Shown here: one piece after another, positions 1-6,375 of the stretch
Layout: the number at the start of each line of letters is the position of its first letter
Numbering within the stretch: the stretch's first letter is position 1
DNA from: Polynucleobacter yangtzensis
Lineage (GTDB): Bacteria > Pseudomonadota > Gammaproteobacteria > Burkholderiales > Burkholderiaceae
DNA length: 64,000 bases
Direction of reading: 5' to 3'
Assembly (NCBI RefSeq): GCF_001595965.1
Contig: NZ_LOJI01000005.1
Span: 124,001 to 188,000, forward strand
Program-made: the position numbers and the translations under genes
Notes under the pieces: model-generated
Told to the model about the DNA's origin: nothing
The model's database searches: none
Seen by the model: the letters and a program-made list of their open reading frames with translations, nothing else

Positions 1-1862
1 GAAAAATTATTCAAGAACTCGAGAGTGAGTTCCGCGGTTCAGGCTGGAACGTCATTAAGGTAGTGTGGGGCGGTCAATGGGATGCTTTATTTGCACGTGA
101 TAAAAAAGGCATCTTGATGCAGCGTTTGGGCGAGATCGTTGACGGTCAGTACCAGACGATGAAGTCTAAGAATGGTGCCTATGTTCGCGAGATTGTTTTC
201 AATACCCCAGAATTAAAGGCTTTAGTTAGCGACTGGAGTGATGATGAGATCTGGCAGCTAAATCGTGGTGGCCATGATCCTCATAAAGTATATGCAGCGT
301 TTCATGCAGCGGTAAATCATAAAGAACAGCCAACAGTGATCTTGGCGCATACCATTAAGGGTTACGGTATGGGTGGCTCAGGCGAGGCGATGAATATTGC
401 CCACCAGGCGAAGAAGATGAATGCAGATGACGTTCGTCGTTTCCGTGATCGCTTTGAAATTCCAGTTAAAGATGAGCAGTTAGATGACATGCCTTTGGTG
501 AAGTTTGCTGAAGGCAGTCCAGAGCTTGAGTACATGAAGGCTCGCCGTCAAGAGTTGGGTGGTTATTTGCCACAGCGTCGCACCAAAGCTGAAAGCTTGC
601 CAGTACCTTCATTAGAAACTTTCGCACCATTACTTGAAGCAACTACAGAAGGTCGCGAGATCTCTACAACGATGGCATTTGTGCGCTTGCTCAACACCGT
701 CGTGCGCGATAAGGTGCTTGGTAAGCGTGTAGTTCCGATTGTGCCAGACGAGTCACGTACTTTCGGTATGGAAGGCATGTTCCGCCAATTGGGCATTTGG
801 AATCAGTTAGGTCAGCTCTACACCCCAGAGGATCACGATCAATTGATGTTCTATAAAGAGGATAAGACCGGTCAGATCTTGCAGGAGGGTATTAACGAAG
901 CTGGTGGTATGTGCGATTGGATCGCTGCTGCTACTTCTTACTCCACGCATGGCGTACCGATGTTGCCTTTCTACATCTTCTATTCCATGTTTGGTTTCCA
1001 GCGTATTGGTGACTTAGCTTGGGCTGCAGGCGATATGCGTAGCCGTGGTTTCTTGCTAGGCGGTACTGCTGGTAGAACTACTTTGAACGGCGAAGGCTTG
1101 CAACACGAAGATGGTCATAGCCATCTGTGGAGTGGTGCAGTTCCTAACTGTATTAGCTACGACCCTACATTCTCATTTGAATTGGCGGTAGTCATTCAGG
1201 ATGGTATGCGTCGCATGTTGGAAGTTCAGGAAGACGTGTACTACTACGTTACCTTGATGAATGAAAACTATGCGCATCCTGCAATGCCTAAGGGTGCAGA
1301 AAAAGACATCATTAAGGGTATGTATAAGCTGAAGTCAGTTGGCGACGCCAACGCAAAGCTGCGCGTACAACTTTTAGGCTCTGGAACAATCTTCCGCGAA
1401 GTTATCGAAGCGGCAGAGATTTTGCATAAAGACTGGGGCATTGCTTCAGACTTGTGGGGTTGCCCAAGCTTTACTGAACTTGGCCGTGATTGGACTGCAG
1501 CACACCGCAGCAATCTTTTGAACCCAGCTGCTGCACCAACCCTATCTCATGTTGAGAAGTGCCTTAAAGACACGACTGGTCCAGTGATTGCAGCGACTGA
1601 CTATGTGCGTTTATTTGCAGAGCAAATTCGTCCGGCGATTCAGCACATGGGTCGTCGCTACGAAGTGCTCGGTACTGACGGATTTGGTCGTTCAGATACC
1701 CGTGAAAAACTCCGTGATTTCTTTGAAGTAGATCGTCGTTGGGTGGTTCTGACTGCTTTGAGGTCTTTGGTTGACTCCGGTCAGCTTGATCGCTCTAAGT
1801 TGGCAGAAGCGATTAAGAAATACGACATCGACACTACTAAACCAAACCCAATGACGGTTTGA
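1..1862 (+). CDS. aceE: Pyruvate dehydrogenase E1 component, 5'-truncated by the window edge
   Basis: This is the thiamine-diphosphate-dependent E1 of the pyruvate dehydrogenase complex, which decarboxylates pyruvate and acetylates the lipoyl groups of E2. The reading frame is open from base 3, so the gene starts upstream of the window. About 619 codons remain of a family usually near 890, and the missing part should carry the ThDP diphosphate motif. Typical homodimeric-E1 sequence is visible, such as LNRGGHDPHKVYAAF and ILAHTIKGYGMG. The first in-frame GTG at 63 is an internal valine codon, not a start. The gene ends 15 bases before aceF, with which it forms an operon. Identification is secure; only the N-terminus is unknown. 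Confidence 0.97.
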   Translation, partial: KIIQELESEFRGSGWNVIKVVWGGQWDALFARDKKGILMQRLGEIVDGQYQTMKSKNGAYVREIVFNTPELKALVSDWSDDEIWQLNRGGHDPHKVYAAFHAAVNHKEQPTVILAHTIKGYGMGGSGEAMNIAHQAKKMNADDVRRFRDRFEIPVKDEQLDDMPLVKFAEGSPELEYMKARRQELGGYLPQRRTKAESLPVPSLETFAPLLEATTEGREISTTMAFVRLLNTVVRDKVLGKRVVPIVPDESRTFGMEGMFRQLGIWNQLGQLYTPEDHDQLMFYKEDKTGQILQEGINEAGGMCDWIAAATSYSTHGVPMLPFYIFYSMFGFQRIGDLAWAAGDMRSRGFLLGGTAGRTTLNGEGLQHEDGHSHLWSGAVPNCISYDPTFSFELAVVIQDGMRRMLEVQEDVYYYVTLMNENYAHPAMPKGAEKDIIKGMYKLKSVGDANAKLRVQLLGSGTIFREVIEAAEILHKDWGIASDLWGCPSFTELGRDWTAAHRSNLLNPAAAPTLSHVEKCLKDTTGPVIAATDYVRLFAEQIRPAIQHMGRRYEVLGTDGFGRSDTREKLRDFFEVDRRWVVLTALRSLVDSGQLDRSKLAEAIKKYDIDTTKPNPMTV

Positions 1863-1877
1863 TAAGAGATAAATACT

Positions 1878-3485
1878 ATGAGTCAAATAATTGAAATCAA
1901 AGTCCCGGATATCGGTGACTACAAAGATGTACCGGTGATCGAAGTATTGGTTAAGGCGGGCGATAAGATTGAGAAGGAACAATCCATCGTTGTGCTTGAA
2001 TCTGATAAAGCCACTATGGACGTTCCTTCATCACACTCTGGCGTTGTCAAAGAAGTCAAAGTGAAGATTGGTGATAACCTTTCTGAGGGTTCTGTTGTCA
2101 TTACCTTGGAAGAGGGTGCAGCGGCTGGAGCTCCAGCACCAGCTGTTAGCGCTCCTGCGGCAGCACCAGTTGCGGCACCAGCAAGTGCTGGCGGATCTCC
2201 AATTGAAATCAAAGTCCCGGATATCGGTGATTACAAAGATGTACCTGTAATTGAGGTTTTAGTGAAGGTAGGCGACAAGATTGAGAAAGAACAATCCATC
2301 GTTGTACTTGAATCTGATAAAGCCACTATGGACGTTCCTTCATCCCACTCTGGCATCGTCAAAGAAGTCAAAGTTAAAGTTGGCGATAACCTTTCTGAAG
2401 GATCGGTGGTTGTGATCCTGGAAGGTGGCTCTTCAGGTTCTGCGGCAGCACCCGTAGCAGCCAGCGCAGCACCTGCGGCACCAGCAGCTAAAACTGTTGA
2501 GCCTCCGATCGCAAGAGCCCCAGCGCCACCTCCACTGAGCAATACTCCTCCGCCAGTAGAAGCAGCAGTAAGTCATGCAAGCCCATCTGTGCGTAAGTTT
2601 GCGCGCGAGCTAGGCGTCACGATTGATCAAGTTAAAGGATCAGGTCCAAAAGGACGTATTACTCAAGAGGACGTACAAGCCTTTGTAAAGGCAGCGATGA
2701 GCGGCGGAGCAGGAAGTCCTGCAGCAGCTTCTAGCGGCGGTAGTTTAGGTGGCTTGAATCTCATCCCTTGGCCAAAAGTGGATTTCACAAAGTTTGGTGA
2801 GATTGAGCGCCAACCATTAAATCGCATTAAGAAGCTTACTGCAGCTAACTTGGGTCGTAACTGGGTAATGATTCCAGCTGTGACGTATCACGAAGATGCT
2901 GACATTACTGACTTAGAGGCATTCCGCGTTCTCACTAATAAAGAGAATGAGAAGAAGGGTGTCAAAATCACGATGCTTGCTTTCTTAATGAAGGCCGCAG
3001 TAGCAGCATTGAAAAAATATCCTGAGTTCAACAGCTCTTTGGATGGCGATGATCTGATCCTGAAGAAATACTTCAATATTGGCTTTGCTGCAGACACTCC
3101 TACTGGTTTGGTTGTGCCTGTCATTAAAGATGCGGATAAAAAAGGCATTTTTGAACTAGCCAAAGAAACTTCAGATCTAGCAGCGCTTGCTCGTGATGGC
3201 AAATTAAAGCCTGATCAAATGCAGGGCGCGAGCTTTACGATCTCATCACTAGGCGGCATTGGTGGTACATATTTCTCACCGATTGTTAATGCGCCTGAAG
3301 TAGCCATCATGGGTGTTAGCAAGGCTGCAATGAAGCCGGTATGGGATGGTAAGCAGTTTGTACCTCGCCTGATTTGCCCATTGTCTTTGTCAGCAGATCA
3401 TCGTGTGATTGACGGTGCTTTGGCTACTCGCTTCAATGTGTACATTGCTCAGCTCTTGGCCGACTTCCGTCGCGCTAGTCTGTAA
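1878..3485 (+). CDS. aceF: Dihydrolipoamide acetyltransferase E2 with two lipoyl domains
   Basis: This is the core of the pyruvate dehydrogenase complex. It passes the acetyl group from lipoamide to CoA. Order of domains: lipoyl domain 1 (about residues 4-80, lipoyl Lys44 in ESDKATMDV), an Ala/Pro linker, lipoyl domain 2 (about 109-185, Lys148), a second Ala/Pro linker, a peripheral-subunit-binding domain (about 234-270) and the acetyltransferase domain (about 300-535). The catalytic His508 and Asp512 lie in SADHRVIDG. The 535-residue length fits a two-lipoyl E2. The two lipoyl domains are almost identical. It lies between aceE and lpdA, 9 bases before the latter. Confidence 0.97.
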   Translation: MSQIIEIKVPDIGDYKDVPVIEVLVKAGDKIEKEQSIVVLESDKATMDVPSSHSGVVKEVKVKIGDNLSEGSVVITLEEGAAAGAPAPAVSAPAAAPVAAPASAGGSPIEIKVPDIGDYKDVPVIEVLVKVGDKIEKEQSIVVLESDKATMDVPSSHSGIVKEVKVKVGDNLSEGSVVVILEGGSSGSAAAPVAASAAPAAPAAKTVEPPIARAPAPPPLSNTPPPVEAAVSHASPSVRKFARELGVTIDQVKGSGPKGRITQEDVQAFVKAAMSGGAGSPAAASSGGSLGGLNLIPWPKVDFTKFGEIERQPLNRIKKLTAANLGRNWVMIPAVTYHEDADITDLEAFRVLTNKENEKKGVKITMLAFLMKAAVAALKKYPEFNSSLDGDDLILKKYFNIGFAADTPTGLVVPVIKDADKKGIFELAKETSDLAALARDGKLKPDQMQGASFTISSLGGIGGTYFSPIVNAPEVAIMGVSKAAMKPVWDGKQFVPRLICPLSLSADHRVIDGALATRFNVYIAQLLADFRRASL

Positions 3486-3494
3486 GGGGAATTC

Positions 3495-5276
3495 ATGGCT
3501 AAGCAAACAATTCTCGTTCCAGATATTGGCGACTATTCAGATGTGCCAGTTATCGAAGTACTGGTTAAAGTTGGCGATGTGATTGAAAAAGAGCAGCCAC
3601 TATTGGTTCTTGAGTCTGACAAAGCAACAATGGAAGTACCAGCAGATGCTGCAGGTACTATCACTAGCATTGCAGTTAAGTTGGGCGATAAGGTTGGCAA
3701 AGGTTCTGTGATTGCAGAAATCGAAGCAAGTGGTGCGGCGCCTGCCGCTAAACCTGCTGCAGCTCCTGTGGCACCAGCTCCGGCTGCTCCAACAATGACA
3801 GCCGCACCTGCACCAGTAGCAGGGCAGTACAGCGGCAAGGTTGATCATGAATGTGAGGTATTAGTACTTGGTGCTGGCCCTGGCGGTTACAGCGCAGCAT
3901 TCCGAAGTGCTGACTTGGGTATGAATACCGTTTTAGTAGAGCGTTACCCAACTTTGGGTGGCGTTTGCTTGAATGTCGGTTGTATTCCATCTAAAGCATT
4001 GCTCCACACCACTTCAGTGATGGATGAAGTAAAGACCATGGCAAAGCATGGCATTACCTTTGGTGCGCCGAAGATCGAGATTGATCAATTACGTGGTTAC
4101 AAAGAGTCTGTCATTGCCAAATTAACTGGTGGTCTTGCTGGAATGGCAAAGGCTCGTAAAGTGAAGGTAGTGCGCGGCCTGGGTAAGTTCTTAGATGCGA
4201 ACCATGTCGAGGTTGAGTTAACCGACGGTACTGGCCAAGACCTCACGGGTAAAAAAGAGGTGGTGCGCTTTCAGAAGGCCATCATTGCTGCCGGTAGTCA
4301 GCCAGTGAAGTTGCCTTTCTTGCCAGAAGATCCACGCATTGTGGATAGCACTGGTGCTTTATTGCTCAAGAGTATTCCAAAGCGTATGTTGGTAATCGGT
4401 GGCGGCATTATTGGTCTAGAGATGGCAACTGTTTACAGCACGCTGGGCTCACGTATTGATATTGCTGAGATGATGGACGGCCTCATGGCTGGTGCAGATC
4501 GTGATTTAGAAAAAGTCTGGGAAAAGTTCAATGCCGGACGTTTTGAAAAAATCATGCTCAAGACCCGCGCTGCCAAAGCAGAAGTGAAGTCTGATGGCAT
4601 ACAGGTTAGCTTCGAGGGCGAGAATGCGCCAGCGGAACCGCAAACCTACGACTTGGTATTAGTTGCAGTAGGCCGCACTCCAAATGGCAAGAGGATTGAT
4701 GCTGGTAAAGCAGGCGTGCAGGTAGATGAACGCGGCTTTATTCCAGTGGATAAACAAATGCGCACTAATGTCTCAAATATTTTTGCAATTGGTGACTTAG
4801 TTGGTCAACCGATGTTGGCTCATAAGGCAGTGCATGAGGGTCACGTAGCTGCTGAAGCGGCTGCTGGTGAAAAATCTTACTTCGATGCGAAGCAAATTCC
4901 ATCAGTCGCCTACACCGACCCTGAAGTAGCTTGGGCCGGTCTGACAGAAGAGCAGTGCAAGGCGCAGGGTATTGCTTATGAGAAGGGCTTATTCCCATGG
5001 GCAGCTAGCGGACGCGCAATTGCGAATGGTCGAGATGAAGGTTTCACAAAACTCATTTTTGATGCAACTACTCATCGCATTATTGGTGGCGGTATTGTTG
5101 GTACACACGCTGGCGATTTAATTGGCGAAGTGTGTCTGGCTATTGAAATGGGTGCTGATGCAGTGGATATCGGTAAAACGATTCATCCGCATCCTACCCT
5201 TGGTGAATCCGTAGGTTTGGCGGCTGAAGCAGCTCACGGCCATTGCACCGATTTGCCACCAGTAAAGAAAAAATAG
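3495..5276 (+). CDS. lpdA: Dihydrolipoamide dehydrogenase E3 with an N-terminal lipoyl domain
   Basis: This FAD enzyme reoxidises dihydrolipoamide on E2 and reduces NAD+. At 593 residues it is longer than a plain E3 (about 470) because residues 1-80 form a lipoyl domain (Lys43 in ESDKATMEV), joined by an Ala/Pro linker. The E3 part begins near residue 118 with a dinucleotide fold (VLGAGPGGYSAAF). The redox cysteines are Cys158 and Cys163 (GGVCLNVGCIPSK), and a second NAD-binding fold (VIGGGIIGLEMA) follows. The C-terminal HPHPTLGE carries the active-site His-Glu pair. It is the last gene of the PDH operon and is followed by a terminator. Lipoyl-E3 fusions are common in beta-proteobacterial and Neisseria PDH operons. 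Confidence 0.96.
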   Translation: MAKQTILVPDIGDYSDVPVIEVLVKVGDVIEKEQPLLVLESDKATMEVPADAAGTITSIAVKLGDKVGKGSVIAEIEASGAAPAAKPAAAPVAPAPAAPTMTAAPAPVAGQYSGKVDHECEVLVLGAGPGGYSAAFRSADLGMNTVLVERYPTLGGVCLNVGCIPSKALLHTTSVMDEVKTMAKHGITFGAPKIEIDQLRGYKESVIAKLTGGLAGMAKARKVKVVRGLGKFLDANHVEVELTDGTGQDLTGKKEVVRFQKAIIAAGSQPVKLPFLPEDPRIVDSTGALLLKSIPKRMLVIGGGIIGLEMATVYSTLGSRIDIAEMMDGLMAGADRDLEKVWEKFNAGRFEKIMLKTRAAKAEVKSDGIQVSFEGENAPAEPQTYDLVLVAVGRTPNGKRIDAGKAGVQVDERGFIPVDKQMRTNVSNIFAIGDLVGQPMLAHKAVHEGHVAAEAAAGEKSYFDAKQIPSVAYTDPEVAWAGLTEEQCKAQGIAYEKGLFPWAASGRAIANGRDEGFTKLIFDATTHRIIGGGIVGTHAGDLIGEVCLAIEMGADAVDIGKTIHPHPTLGESVGLAAEAAHGHCTDLPPVKKK

Positions 5277-5300
5277 AGCCCAGGTAGGCTCTAGCTATTG

Positions 5301-5331
5301 AAAGCCCTGAGAAATCAGGGCTTTTTCTTTT
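5301..5331 (+). terminator. Rho-independent terminator of the aceE-aceF-lpdA operon
   Basis: The stem AGCCCTGA (5303-5310) pairs with TCAGGGCT (5315-5322) across a GAAA loop and is followed by TTTTCTTTT. A smaller inverted repeat, TAGAGCC / GGCTCTA (5274-5280 and 5287-5293), overlaps the lpdA stop codon just upstream. Confidence 0.88.
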
Positions 5332-5388
5332 GCACTGCAATATAAAAAAAGCATATCAATATGGTCGGTGTATGAGATGATTTAACGC

Positions 5389-6249
5389 ATGTCAAAAGTA
5401 ATACGACTTCTTCACGGCGAGTTTGGTAGGGTGGCGCTTCTTGAGATGGATGCGCCCTTAGTTACCCATGCGCATCATCACTGCCACATCTTATGCAAGG
5501 TTGCAGGCCCAGATATTGCCTTTCAGGTTAGGGGACAGTTATGCCCCCTAACAGATAACAATGCAGTTCTCATCAACGCCTGGGAAGAACATTCTTACCT
5601 TCATTTACCAGTGAATGGTGAAAATCCCATTTTGCTTGCGTTGTACCTGGAACCAAAGTGGTTAGCTTCGTTTAGCAAAAAATTCTTAGCAAGTAGCCAT
5701 CCTCGTTTCTTTATTAATAACTTGTCTGGGTTGGGTAACCATCAAATGCAGGTATTGGAAAAGATTTCAATGGAACTTTGGTGGGCTGATCAGATTACCC
5801 ATGATTACCTTGAATCCATCTTGCTTGAGCTCGTGCTGAGTTTTATGGATGATGCCGACCTTCTAACCCAAGGTGATTTACGTAATTCCGGTAATTCATT
5901 AGCATTTATGGATCCTAGGATACGAAAAGCCATTCATATCATGCGCACCTCACCGCAAGGCTTTAGTGATATCTCCATGGTTGCTAAGAGTGTAGATCTC
6001 TCTCGATCTCACTTTTTTGAGCTCTTTAGGCGCTGTACAGGGCTTTCGCCGGTTGTATTTGCAAATGTTCTGAGGATGGAGTTTGCATTCGATGCTCTTG
6101 CTGATAAGGGGGAAAGCCTAATTCATATTGGCGACGAGCTTGGGTTTTCTGCCCAAAGTCATTTCACTAGATTCTTTAAGCAGCATCAAGGGGTTACTCC
6201 AAGCCTCTATCGTCAGCAAGTAGAAAAGGCTCCCAAGCTAGACTCTTAG
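5389..6249 (+). CDS. AraC-family transcriptional regulator
   Basis: This 286-residue protein has an N-terminal cupin-like sensing half (His-rich VTHAHHHCHILCK near residues 24-36) and a C-terminal double helix-turn-helix of AraC/XylS type (about 185-280). The second HTH shows the family signature in LGFSAQSHFTRFFKQHQGVTPSLYR. It lies between the PDH terminator and the molybdenum hydroxylase genes, reads in the same direction, and is followed by a pair of 20-bp-spaced direct repeats. It is probably the local activator of the catabolic genes downstream, with a furan carboxylate or its CoA ester as effector. The regulatory role is inferred from position. Confidence 0.88.
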   Translation: MSKVIRLLHGEFGRVALLEMDAPLVTHAHHHCHILCKVAGPDIAFQVRGQLCPLTDNNAVLINAWEEHSYLHLPVNGENPILLALYLEPKWLASFSKKFLASSHPRFFINNLSGLGNHQMQVLEKISMELWWADQITHDYLESILLELVLSFMDDADLLTQGDLRNSGNSLAFMDPRIRKAIHIMRTSPQGFSDISMVAKSVDLSRSHFFELFRRCTGLSPVVFANVLRMEFAFDALADKGESLIHIGDELGFSAQSHFTRFFKQHQGVTPSLYRQQVEKAPKLDS

Positions 6250-6268
6250 GGTTTTCCTGATATACATA

Positions 6269-6306
6269 ATCGGACTCTAAGGTAAGTTATCGGACTTAGG
6301 GGTAAG
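6269..6306 (+). promoter_or_regulatory. Tandem direct repeat, candidate operator for the AraC-type regulator
   Basis: ATCGGACTCTAAGGTAAG (6269-6286) is followed by ATCGGACTTAGGGGTAAG (6289-6306). The two 18-base units differ at three positions and repeat with a 20-bp period, two turns of B-DNA. AraC/XylS proteins usually bind two such direct half-sites on one helix face, next to the -35 region of the promoter they activate. The site lies between the regulator gene and the first catabolic gene. No convincing -35 box follows, as expected for an activated promoter. Confidence 0.62.
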
Positions 6307-6334
6307 CATCCTTTTTGCACCATCATTAAGCTTC

Positions 6335-6367
6335 TTTCAGCATTAATTATTCTTAATTTAGCTGAAA
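6335..6367 (+). promoter_or_regulatory. Inverted repeat (possible leader hairpin) just upstream of the TTG start
   Basis: TTTCAGC (6335-6341) and GCTGAAA (6361-6367) are perfect complements. ATTAA (6342-6346) and TTAAT (6353-6357) extend the stem, with a three-base bulge on one side. The right arm ends eight bases before the TTG start at 6376, where no good ribosome binding site is seen. If transcribed, it could limit access to the start. It could equally be a protein-binding site. Confidence 0.4.
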
Positions 6368-6375
6368 AGATTGCA

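Noticed and set aside
5330..5359. Sigma-70 promoter for the AraC gene (TTGCAC with TATCAA, 18-bp spacing)
   Set aside because: The match to both hexamers is weak and the A-rich sequence makes chance matches likely, so it is not listed as a feature.
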